A model generated the notes under the pieces. That model made no database searches, was not told the DNA's origin, and saw nothing but the letters and a program-made list of their open reading frames with translations. The translations under genes were made by a program, and so were the position numbers. From Prevotellaceae bacterium (GTDB lineage: Bacteria > Bacteroidota > Bacteroidia > Bacteroidales > UBA932): a stretch of 34,444 nucleotides of DNA. Each line of letters opens with the position of its first letter. The first letter of the stretch is position 1. Of the stretch, positions 15,561 to 23,722 are shown one piece after another. Location of the stretch: assembly GCA_031263185.1 (NCBI GenBank), contig JAISGH010000152.1, forward strand, positions 1-34,444, written 5' to 3'.

Positions 15561-15848
15561 GGCTAAATCTTTTTTTGAGGTGCTACGAAAACTTCATTTT
15601 GAGTTTTTCCCTCCTTTCTCTCCCGCCGTCATTCCCGCGAAAGTTTGAAACCTCATTCTTACCTGATTTATCTAACAAAACAACCTCAGTAGCAATGAAT
15701 TAATACGCATATCAACAACCCCATTACCTCATTAAAACGATGAAATGGGTACGAAAAAAATGAGGTTTTTTGCTGCCCCACATTCTATCTGTATCCTAAC
15801 TACCGAGTTGCAAGCTATTTTCATAGCGCCTCAAAAAAAGATTTAGCC
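15561..15848. mobile_element. MITE-like non-autonomous element (288 bp) with 31-bp terminal inverted repeats
   Basis: GGCTAAATCTTTTTTTGAGGTGCTACGAAAA at 15561-15591 against its reverse complement at 15818-15848 (29/31). No coding capacity inside. Confidence 0.65.
15649..15692 (-). repeat. Dispersed 44-bp repeat, copy B (inside the MITE-like element)
   Basis: Reverse complement is 41/44 identical to 1324-1367. Confidence 0.93.
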
Positions 15849-15858
15849 GGATTATCAG

Positions 15859-17115
15859 CTAATTCGCCGCTACGCCGTTGGGCATTTGTAGCAGCTTCAG
15901 GTCAAAGGCCGGCGCGATGGCAATGAGGTGCTCAAAAATGTCGGACTGTATGGCTTCGTACTGCTTAGTGTCCGTGGCGCCGGCAAAGCAGGTGATTTCG
16001 AGGGGAAGCCCGCTTACCGACGGCTCTCTGTGCTTCACAACCGGATTTAAGTCTGCCCGCACGCCGCTTTTATGCTCCAGGTAGCGGTAAATGTAGGCCC
16101 TGAATACGCCCAGGTTGGTAATTCCGTTTTGCTGTGGCGCGTCGGGGTTTTTTGCGCTTTTGTCGGTGGCAGCTTCGCCGGAAGCTTCAATATCCTTCAG
16201 CGCTTTTTCGGCGCCGTCAACGGCGCGGTACCGCGCCAGCATTTCGGGCGTACAGAACCGCACGGAGCCAACGTCTATGACAATAGCGCGCGAAATGCGG
16301 CGTATCCCCGACTCCTGCATGTGCCGCCAGTTTTTTACGGAGTCGCTCACCACCAGCTTGTAGGTGGGCACGGTAGAAATGCTCTTATCCCAGTTTCTCA
16401 CCTTGACCGAGGTGAGCGTAATATCCGCAATTTCGCCGTCCACGTCGTAGCCCGGCAGCGATATCCAGTCGCCAATTTGCAGCATGTGGTTAAAGGAGAG
16501 CTGCGCTCCCGCCACCAGGCCGGTAATGCTGTCCTTAAAGATGAGCATAATCAGCGCCGACATTGCCCCCAGCCCGGCCAGCAGCGTGTACGGGGACTTC
16601 TCGCTCAGGATGGCAATACAAAAGATGGCGGCAAGAAAGTAGAGAATAATTTGCACAAACTGCACCAACCCCCTGATAGGCTTCGACCGGTTGGACTGCT
16701 TGTGCTGGTTGAAATCCACAATAGAGTTAAGCACGGCGTTGATTATCAGCACAATCAACAGTACTGCTGCGACTTGGTAAACGTTTCCCAGCATTTTGGG
16801 CAGCTTTTCGGATTCCCACAGCAGGTCAAAGCTATACTTGAACACCAGCAGCGGGAGGTAGTAGGACAGGTACGAAAAAAATTTGTTAGCCTTGAGAACG
16901 GCTACAATTTTGACGTTTTTTTTCTTAATCAGCAAGCCGGTTAGCTTGTAAATGAGCCATTTGCCCAGCTTGTAAAAGAGTACGGATACGAGCAGGCATA
17001 GCAAGAGTATAGAAGCGGTATAGACAAAATCGGCGCGGCTTGCCGGCCGAATAAGCTCCGACAGCCACGATTTGTACAGCACATTCCAGCCGGACAGCAG
17101 GATGAAGTTTGACAT
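15859..17115 (-). CDS. Mechanosensitive ion channel, MscS family (YbdG/MscM-like)
   Basis: LLAGLGAMSALIMLIFKDSITGLVAGAQLSFNHMLQIGDWISLPGYDVDGEIADITLTSVKVRNWDKSISTVPTY; several N-terminal TM helices. Confidence 0.9.
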   Translation of the reverse strand: MSNFILLSGWNVLYKSWLSELIRPASRADFVYTASILLLCLLVSVLFYKLGKWLIYKLTGLLIKKKNVKIVAVLKANKFFSYLSYYLPLLVFKYSFDLLWESEKLPKMLGNVYQVAAVLLIVLIINAVLNSIVDFNQHKQSNRSKPIRGLVQFVQIILYFLAAIFCIAILSEKSPYTLLAGLGAMSALIMLIFKDSITGLVAGAQLSFNHMLQIGDWISLPGYDVDGEIADITLTSVKVRNWDKSISTVPTYKLVVSDSVKNWRHMQESGIRRISRAIVIDVGSVRFCTPEMLARYRAVDGAEKALKDIEASGEAATDKSAKNPDAPQQNGITNLGVFRAYIYRYLEHKSGVRADLNPVVKHREPSVSGLPLEITCFAGATDTKQYEAIQSDIFEHLIAIAPAFDLKLLQMPNGVAAN

Positions 17116-17220
17116 TTTGGTTTGTACTTTGACAAAATTTTACAGCGCAACAGCGCAGGGCAACCTAACGGTAGCGCCCGATAGCAGCATAAAAATGGTG
17201 TACTATGTGCTACCCCGTTT

Positions 17221-17252
17221 TCAGCGTATTTTTTATTCAGCGTATTTTTTAT
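17221..17252. repeat. 16-bp perfect tandem duplication (TCAGCGTATTTTTTAT x2)
   Basis: Direct read at 17221-17236 and 17237-17252; spans the stop codon of the lipoprotein gene. Confidence 0.9.
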
Positions 17253-18097
17253 ATGGTGCGCACGTTTATGTTGAGCGAGGAAGCGCTGTTCGGCCCTATG
17301 TTGAATACCTTGATAAGCCCTATTTTTCCCGAAGCGGTCTGAAACGCTACCGTGTCGCCGTTGCTCATGTGGTTCACCACGCTGGTGGTGGCTCCGCTTA
17401 GCGCATTGGCGATGTCCTCAGCAGAAGCTGCTTCGTAGTCAAGGTTGACCTTAACGAGGCGCGTTTCGTTGCGGTTACTCCACGTTTGCACGCCGTAGCT
17501 GCTGTTGTTGAACACACGCGTAACCAAGCTGCTGGAGGGAGCTGTAACGGTAACGCCATTCTTTTTGCCGTAAAAAAACATGAAGTCAACGTCTTGCTGC
17601 GCCTGCTTGGCTTCGGCGAGCAGGAGCGCCTTGCCCTGGCTTACGGAGTAGGAGCTGCCAAGCGTGTTGAGCATGTTGAAGCCTAAGCGGATGTTGGTCT
17701 GGGCAGCTGACTGGTAGCCTGTTTTGACTGAAAATTCTGCGGTCGTTGTACGGTTTTTCCTGTCAACGGCCTCTACCACCAGCACAACGTCCGATGTAAT
17801 GTCGCGCAAGGTGATGGTGCTTTCAAATTTTTTGGGATTGCTAAACTTGGTAATGGATTTGCTGGGAACCTCCTCGCCATTTACCCTTTTCTTGAAATAC
17901 CTCACCTCTTTGAGCTTAGCATCTGCCTTGATGGTCACCAGCACCTCTTTGCTGCCGCCAACATCAACGAGAGCTTCGGTTGCATCGGCTGCATTACCGC
18001 CGAAAGAGATGATCGGCGCGCTGGTGTTTTTGCTGCAACCAATAATACCTAAACACGTTGCGTATGCAGCGAGAACGAAGTAAAAAAACTTTTTCAT
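17249..18097 (-). CDS. Hypothetical lipoprotein
   Basis: MKKFFYFVLAAYATCLGIIGCSKN lipobox, followed by a beta-rich region (VDVGGSKEVLVTIKAD...). Confidence 0.75.
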   Translation of the reverse strand: MKKFFYFVLAAYATCLGIIGCSKNTSAPIISFGGNAADATEALVDVGGSKEVLVTIKADAKLKEVRYFKKRVNGEEVPSKSITKFSNPKKFESTITLRDITSDVVLVVEAVDRKNRTTTAEFSVKTGYQSAAQTNIRLGFNMLNTLGSSYSVSQGKALLLAEAKQAQQDVDFMFFYGKKNGVTVTAPSSSLVTRVFNNSSYGVQTWSNRNETRLVKVNLDYEAASAEDIANALSGATTSVVNHMSNGDTVAFQTASGKIGLIKVFNIGPNSASSLNINVRTI

Positions 18098-18154
18098 ACT
18101 TTCGAATAATAAATAATTGTGATTAATTCATCGAACATAAATATTTCGACCCCG

Positions 18155-18185
18155 CAAAAGTAGCACAAAACATGTTGAATTGCAA
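18155..18185 (-). promoter_or_regulatory. Bacteroidota-type promoter for the lipoprotein gene
   Basis: Minus strand TTG-N20-TACTTTTG, about 60-90 bp upstream of the start codon. Confidence 0.65.
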
Positions 18186-18333
18186 CCGTTTCGCCGATAT
18201 TTTATCAACAATCCTCAAAATTTACACTTTTTGCGCTGAAAGTAGTACGTAAAATATATGTAAGTAGCTAATAAAAAGAAGTTTATATTTATAATTTTTA
18301 ATTTGAACATCATGTACATACAGGTAATTTGAT

Positions 18334-18364
18334 TTGGGGTATGGCAGCTACTCCGCTACTTTTG
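18334..18364 (+). promoter_or_regulatory. Bacteroidota-type promoter for the acyl-CoA synthetase gene
   Basis: TTG(18334-18336)-N20-TACTTTTG(18357-18364), 54 bp upstream of the ATG. Confidence 0.65.
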
Positions 18365-18417
18365 CGGCGTATATAGCGATATTGGAAGTTTAAAAACCAT
18401 TCAAAAATTTTGATTTT

Positions 18418-20064
18418 ATGGAAAATTTATCTTACGCAAACGGCACGAGCAACATTGCGCTGCGTGGCGAAACTATCGGCGAGGCGCTGCTGCGCACCGT
18501 CGAAAAATATGGCGACCGCGAGGCGCTGGTGGTAGCAGAGCAGGGCTACCGCGCTACCTACCGGGAGCTGTGGGAGCAAGCAACCGTTTTGGCCAAGGCG
18601 CTCATGGCGGTGGGCGTGAAAAAGGGCGACCGCGTGGCCATCTGGGCGGCCAACCGCTACGAGTGGGTGCTTACGCAGTTTGCCACGCCGCGCGTGGGCG
18701 CCATCATGGTGAACATCAACCCGGGATTTAAGAACGAGGGCGTGGAGTACGTGCTCAAGCAATCGGAGGTGAGCTTGCTCATCACGGCGCAAAGGTTCAA
18801 GGCAACCGACTACATTGATATCCTAAACACCATTCGCCCGCACTGCCCCTACCCCTCCAACCGTACGGTTATCCTCGACCGCAACTGGAGCAAGTTTTTG
18901 GAGCTGAGCCGGAACATTTCCGACGAGGAGCTGGCCGAGCGCGAGGCGTCGCTCAGCTTCGACGACCCCATCAACATTCAGTACACCTCCGGCACCACCG
19001 GCCTGCCCAAGGGCGCCACGCTCACGCACCACAACATTGTGAACAACGGCTTCTTTATCGGCGAGGGGCAGCGCCTCACCGAAAACGACCGCGTGTGCAT
19101 CCCCGTGCCTTTCTACCACTGCTTTGGCATGGTGCTGGGCAACTTGGCCTGCGTTACGCACGGGGCGTGCATGGTTATTCCGGGCGAGGTGTTCGAGCCG
19201 GAGCTGGTGATGAAAACAGCGCAGGACGAAAAGTGCACGGCGCTCTACGGCGTACCCACCATGTTTATTGCCGAGCTGGCGCACCCCAGCTTTGGCAAGT
19301 ACGACTTCTCCCTGCTGCGCACGGGCATTATGGCCGGCTCGCCCTGCCCGGTAGATTCAATGGAGCAGGTTATCGCCAAAATGCACATGAAGGAGGTTAC
19401 GATATGCTACGGCATGACCGAAACGTCGCCCGTTTCGACGCAGAGCATGTACAACGACCCGGTGGACAGGCGCACCGCCACCGTGGGCAAGGTGCATCCC
19501 CACGTGGAAGTCAAAATCATTGACCCCAAGACCGGCAAAATTGTACCCCGCGGCGAGCGCGGCGAGCTCTGCACCCGCGGCTACTCTGTGATGCTGGGCT
19601 ACTGGAACGACGCCGAGAGCACCGCCAAGGTCATTGACCGCAACGGCTGGATGCACTCCGGCGACGTGGCAACAATGGACACCGAGGGCTACGTGGCCAT
19701 CGTAGGCCGCACCAAGGATATTATTATTCGCGGCGGCGAAAACATATCGCCCAAGGAGATTGAGGATTTTCTTATCAAGCACGAGGGCATTCAGGACGTT
19801 CAGGTAATTGGCGTACCCAGCGAAAAGTACGGCGAGGAGGTAATGGCGTGGGTAAAGCGGCAACCCGGATTCGACTACGGCGAGGAGGAGCTGGCACGCT
19901 ACTGCAAGGGGCGCATTGCCACCTTCAAAACGCCCAAGTACTGGAAGTTTGTGGAGGAGTTCCCGATGACCGCCGCCGGCAAAATCCGCAAGGTAGAAAT
20001 GCGCGAAATTGCCGCCAAGGAGCTGGGGCTGGAAAAAGTGAAGTCAATACACACGGAAGATTGA
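18418..20064 (+). CDS. AMP-binding acyl-CoA synthetase (ACSF2/AlkK-like)
   Basis: 548 aa; [81 protein letters not shown]. Confidence 0.93.
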   Translation: MENLSYANGTSNIALRGETIGEALLRTVEKYGDREALVVAEQGYRATYRELWEQATVLAKALMAVGVKKGDRVAIWAANRYEWVLTQFATPRVGAIMVNINPGFKNEGVEYVLKQSEVSLLITAQRFKATDYIDILNTIRPHCPYPSNRTVILDRNWSKFLELSRNISDEELAEREASLSFDDPINIQYTSGTTGLPKGATLTHHNIVNNGFFIGEGQRLTENDRVCIPVPFYHCFGMVLGNLACVTHGACMVIPGEVFEPELVMKTAQDEKCTALYGVPTMFIAELAHPSFGKYDFSLLRTGIMAGSPCPVDSMEQVIAKMHMKEVTICYGMTETSPVSTQSMYNDPVDRRTATVGKVHPHVEVKIIDPKTGKIVPRGERGELCTRGYSVMLGYWNDAESTAKVIDRNGWMHSGDVATMDTEGYVAIVGRTKDIIIRGGENISPKEIEDFLIKHEGIQDVQVIGVPSEKYGEEVMAWVKRQPGFDYGEEELARYCKGRIATFKTPKYWKFVEEFPMTAAGKIRKVEMREIAAKELGLEKVKSIHTED

Positions 20065-20069
20065 GGCGC

Positions 20070-21209
20070 ATGAAAAGAATATTGATTTTACTTTGCCTGA
20101 CCGCTTTTTCGGCTCGGGCAACGCTTGCCGACCCCGGCAGCGCGCTTCGCTCCGCAATGCAGAAGCCGATTGACAGGGGGGAGCTGCCCGGCCTGATTTA
20201 TATTGTTGCCGACAGGGATACAATCCTCGAAGAGCAGTACCTTGGCATGTCGGATTTGGCGGGCCGCAAAAAAATGTCGCCCGACGCGCTGTTTTGGATT
20301 GCTTCGCAAAGCAAACCCTTTGCCGGCGTAGCGGTCATGATGCTCGTCGAAGAGGGAAAGCTCGATTTGGACACACCCGTAGCAGCTTACCTTCCGGAGC
20401 TCAAGCAGATGATGGTTCGCAGCCTGAAAAAGGAAAATTTTCAGGTGCTGGAAAAGGCTGCAAAATCCGTCACGCTGCGCCATTTGCTTTCGCATACCGG
20501 CGGAATGACGTTCTTGGGCGGGGTGCAGGAGCAGACGGGCAAAATCGACCTGCTTTCGCTGGAAAACAGCATATACGTTACGGCGATAACGCCCCTGCTG
20601 TTCGAGCCGGGCGAAAATTATGAGTATTCCAACCAGGGAATAAACATTGCCGCCGCCATCGTAGAGCGGGCTTCGGGAATGAGCTACGAAGCATTCCTGC
20701 AAAAGCGAATTTTTGAGCCGCTGGGAATGAGCAGCGCCACTTTTTTCCCCGAAGGGAAGCAATTGTCGAACTTAATCCTTCCCCATACGGTAAAGGAGGG
20801 GAAAATGGAAGAAATGCAAATCGGCTACTTGCAGTATCCGCTGAGCGACAGGAGCAAACGGCACGTGGAAGCCGGCGGTGGAATTTTTTGCTCGCCCAGA
20901 GATTTGCTGAAATTCTACCGGATGGTAGCCGCAAAGGGCATTTACAGCAACATCCGAATCGTAAGCGAAGAAAGCGTTCGCCAAATGGGAGAAGCGCAAA
21001 CCTGCATATACCCAAAGAGCCGCAACGGGCTGGGGTGGGCCGTAAGCGACAGCTACATGGGGCACGGCGGGGCTTTAGGTTCGGATACGAAAGTATATAA
21101 GAAAAGCGGGCTGATTGTAATGTACATCGTGCAGGGCGACTTCCCGAAGCAGCACGAAGCATTTGCCCTGTTTGAGCAAACCGTGAAGCAATTGTATAGC
21201 TTGGAGTAG
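20070..21209 (+). CDS. Serine hydrolase, class C beta-lactamase-like family
   Basis: Signal peptide MKRILILLCLTAFSARATLA; SxxK-type IASQSKPFAG; YxN-type YEYSNQG; LLSHTGG. Confidence 0.88.
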   Translation: MKRILILLCLTAFSARATLADPGSALRSAMQKPIDRGELPGLIYIVADRDTILEEQYLGMSDLAGRKKMSPDALFWIASQSKPFAGVAVMMLVEEGKLDLDTPVAAYLPELKQMMVRSLKKENFQVLEKAAKSVTLRHLLSHTGGMTFLGGVQEQTGKIDLLSLENSIYVTAITPLLFEPGENYEYSNQGINIAAAIVERASGMSYEAFLQKRIFEPLGMSSATFFPEGKQLSNLILPHTVKEGKMEEMQIGYLQYPLSDRSKRHVEAGGGIFCSPRDLLKFYRMVAAKGIYSNIRIVSEESVRQMGEAQTCIYPKSRNGLGWAVSDSYMGHGGALGSDTKVYKKSGLIVMYIVQGDFPKQHEAFALFEQTVKQLYSLE

Positions 21210-21237
21210 CCATTAAAAAAGATTACCGGACAAAAAA

Positions 21238-21269
21238 TTGAGTATTCAAAAAATTTTTTAGTACTTTTA
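21238..21269 (+). promoter_or_regulatory. Possible promoter upstream of the methyltransferase-Mrr gene
   Basis: TTG-N21-TACTTTTA; imperfect -7 box. Confidence 0.35.
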
Positions 21270-21343
21270 CTGCAATTAATTCGGCGCTAATTTTTTTGAT
21301 ATACTAAAGTTATGGACGATAAACATGTAACGCCTATTTCGCT

Positions 21344-22894
21344 ATGGTAAACAAGCTTATACTTGGCGACAACTTCGAAATCCTCAAAACGCTTGAAACA
21401 GAAAGCGTTGATTTGATCTACCTCGACCCGCCGTTTTTCAGCAACCGCAACTATGAAGTCATTTGGGGCGACGAGGGCGAAGTGCGCTCGTTTCAAGACC
21501 GCTGGGCAGGCGGCATAGACCACTACATTGCATGGCTCAAAGAGCGGGTCATTGAAATGCACCGCGCGCTGAAGCCCACGGGCAGCATTTTCCTGCACTG
21601 CGACTGGCATGCAAGCCACTATATTAAAGTGGAACTTCTGGCCACACTTTTCAAGAAAAATAATTTTCAAAATGAAATTATTTGGAGCTATAAGCGCTAC
21701 ACTGCTATAAGCAAAAAATTCCAAAACCTGCATGACACCATTTTCTGGTACACAAAAGGTAGTGCGTATATTTTCAATGAAGACAGAGAGGAATATGGCG
21801 AAAACTCAGGGAAAATGGACAGCCACTACAAGCAGGATGAAGATGGTAGATGGTATAGATGGCAAAAACGTAAAAATCAGGAACCGTATAAAATATATTT
21901 ATCCGAAGGAAAAAGAGTTGGAGATGTCTGGGATATACCGATTATCAATTCTTCTTCCAAAGAGCGTATTGGCTACCCCACCCAAAAACCAATGGCCTTG
22001 CTGGAGCGCATCATCAAATGCGCCAGCAACAAAGGCGACCTCATCCTCGACCCCTTTGTAGGCGGCGGCACAACGCTTGCCGTGGCCGACAAGCTCGACA
22101 GGAAGTGGATAGGCATTGACCAGTCGGTGCAGGCGGTAAAAGTAACCGAGCTGCGGCTGAACCAGCAAACGGACTTGTTTACGAGCATATACGCCAACTC
22201 CTACACCCTCCAGCTGCACAAGTACGATTACGATGTGCTTCGCAGTAAGGATGCCTTTGAGTTTGAACGCTGGATTATCGGGCAGTTTGGCGGCGCGCCT
22301 CACAGCAAAAAAGGCGGCGATGCCGGTGTGGACGGCGCAGCAGCCGATGGCGCTCCGGTACAGGTGAAGCGCACGGAAAGCGTAGGCGTAAACGTAGTAA
22401 AGAATTTTTCCGTATCCGCCAAGCAATTCGACAAAGCGCGCTTTGATAAAAGCGTGAAAGCAGGAAAGCCTGTTGGCTACATCATCGCTTTTTCGTTTGG
22501 TAAGGGAGCCGTGCAGGAAGCCGCACGGCTGAAAAATCAGGAAAATATTATCATTGAGCTTGTGCCGGTCGATACAATTATTCCTGTTTCCAAAAAGCCA
22601 AGCATTAAGCTTGAAGTAAATGAGCTGTCCCGCGATGCAAGCGGCATCCGGGAAATTGAGCTTATCGCCTCCGGGCAAAGCGAAGCCGGCATTGAGTTTT
22701 ACAGCTGGGATTTTGACTATAATTCCGAAAATGGCTTTAAGGCAGGCGTTATGATTGACAGAAGCGGATACCAAACAGCCAAATTCAAAGCAGGACTTCA
22801 CGCTGTAGCCGTAAAAGTAGTCGATAACGATGGCTTGGAAAACATCGAAACCATCAAGCTGAAAGTTAACGGAACGGTGGAAAGAACAGTTTAA
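21344..22894 (+). CDS. Site-specific DNA methyltransferase fused to a Mrr-like nuclease domain and a PKD-like C-terminal domain
   Basis: DPPFFSN (motif IV), DPFVGGGTTLAVADKLDRKWIGID (motif I, permuted); Mrr-like FERWIIGQFGGAPHSKKGGDAGVDGAAADGAPVQVKR; PKD-like FYSWDFDYNSENGF...HAVAVKVVDNDGLENIETIKLKVNG. Confidence 0.85.
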   Translation: MVNKLILGDNFEILKTLETESVDLIYLDPPFFSNRNYEVIWGDEGEVRSFQDRWAGGIDHYIAWLKERVIEMHRALKPTGSIFLHCDWHASHYIKVELLATLFKKNNFQNEIIWSYKRYTAISKKFQNLHDTIFWYTKGSAYIFNEDREEYGENSGKMDSHYKQDEDGRWYRWQKRKNQEPYKIYLSEGKRVGDVWDIPIINSSSKERIGYPTQKPMALLERIIKCASNKGDLILDPFVGGGTTLAVADKLDRKWIGIDQSVQAVKVTELRLNQQTDLFTSIYANSYTLQLHKYDYDVLRSKDAFEFERWIIGQFGGAPHSKKGGDAGVDGAAADGAPVQVKRTESVGVNVVKNFSVSAKQFDKARFDKSVKAGKPVGYIIAFSFGKGAVQEAARLKNQENIIIELVPVDTIIPVSKKPSIKLEVNELSRDASGIREIELIASGQSEAGIEFYSWDFDYNSENGFKAGVMIDRSGYQTAKFKAGLHAVAVKVVDNDGLENIETIKLKVNGTVERTV

Positions 22895-22906
22895 TAATTA
22901 ACTAAA

Positions 22907-23575
22907 ATGAAAATGAAAAAATTGACAACGCTATTTTTTGTTGCTGCAGCATTTACCATGAGCTGTAGCGAAGGCAATCGTAAAAATGTACGGCAGGGAG
23001 GCGAAAAGCATACCGTTTTGAGCCGCGAAGAAATTCAAATGCGCTCGTTTCAGGAGCTGTTTCAGCCAATTGAAGCAAAGGACATACCGGGAGACGTTTT
23101 TACGCATGTAGGGTCAGATTTTACGGTAATTACAGCGGGCAACCCGTCGCGCTACAACTCGATGGTTGCAAGCTGGGGAGGTTGGGGAATACTGTTCGGC
23201 AAGCCGGCCACGTGGTGCTACCTCCGCTCGAACCGCTATACGCTCGAGCTGATGCGCAAAGAGCAGGCTTATACAATGGCCTACTTCGACGAAGCGTATA
23301 AGGGTGATATTATGCTTTTCGGGGCGAAATCCGGCCGCAACACCGACAAGATGAAGGAGAGCAAGCTCACTCCGGTACAAACGCCTTCCGGCAGCACGGC
23401 GTACAAAGAAGCCCGGCTCATTATAGAGTGCAAGCTTTTTGAGGTAACAACCGTAGCGCCGGGCGATTTCTATACGGATGAAGGGCGTAAATTCATCGTT
23501 GACGCCCACGCAGAAACCGGCGAGTACCATAAAGTGGTATTCGGCGAAATTGCTGCCGTTTGGCTTCGCAAGTAG
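22907..23575 (+). CDS. Flavin reductase-like (FMN-binding) lipoprotein
   Basis: Lipoprotein-type leader MKMKKLTTLFFVAAAFTMSCSEG; body VITAGNPSRYNSMVASWGGWGILFGKPATWCYLRSNRYTLELM resembles flavin reductase-like domains. Confidence 0.72.
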   Translation: MKMKKLTTLFFVAAAFTMSCSEGNRKNVRQGGEKHTVLSREEIQMRSFQELFQPIEAKDIPGDVFTHVGSDFTVITAGNPSRYNSMVASWGGWGILFGKPATWCYLRSNRYTLELMRKEQAYTMAYFDEAYKGDIMLFGAKSGRNTDKMKESKLTPVQTPSGSTAYKEARLIIECKLFEVTTVAPGDFYTDEGRKFIVDAHAETGEYHKVVFGEIAAVWLRK

Positions 23576-23584
23576 TAACCTTTT

Positions 23585-23640
23585 ATGAAGGACAAAGTTT
23601 TCATATTTGACACCACCCTGCGCGACGGCGAGCAAGTTCC
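23585..23640 (+). pseudogene. 56-bp duplicate of the leuA 5' end
   Basis: 54/56 identical to 26212-26267; encodes [19 protein letters not shown] and then diverges (ORF closes at 23698). Confidence 0.95.
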
Positions 23641-23722
23641 TTGTTACATTGCATTTTTTAAAAATAAGCCATTATCCTACAAAAATAGATTAACGTAGCC
23701 TCTACTAATAATTTTGGCATCA

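Noticed and set aside
19357-19863. Antisense ORFs opposite the acyl-CoA synthetase and other GC-rich genes
   Set aside because: No recognisable motifs; explained by codon-position GC bias.
21899-22801. 300-aa antisense ORF opposite the methyltransferase-Mrr gene
   Set aside because: Shadow frame. The sense frame has all the methyltransferase and Mrr motifs.
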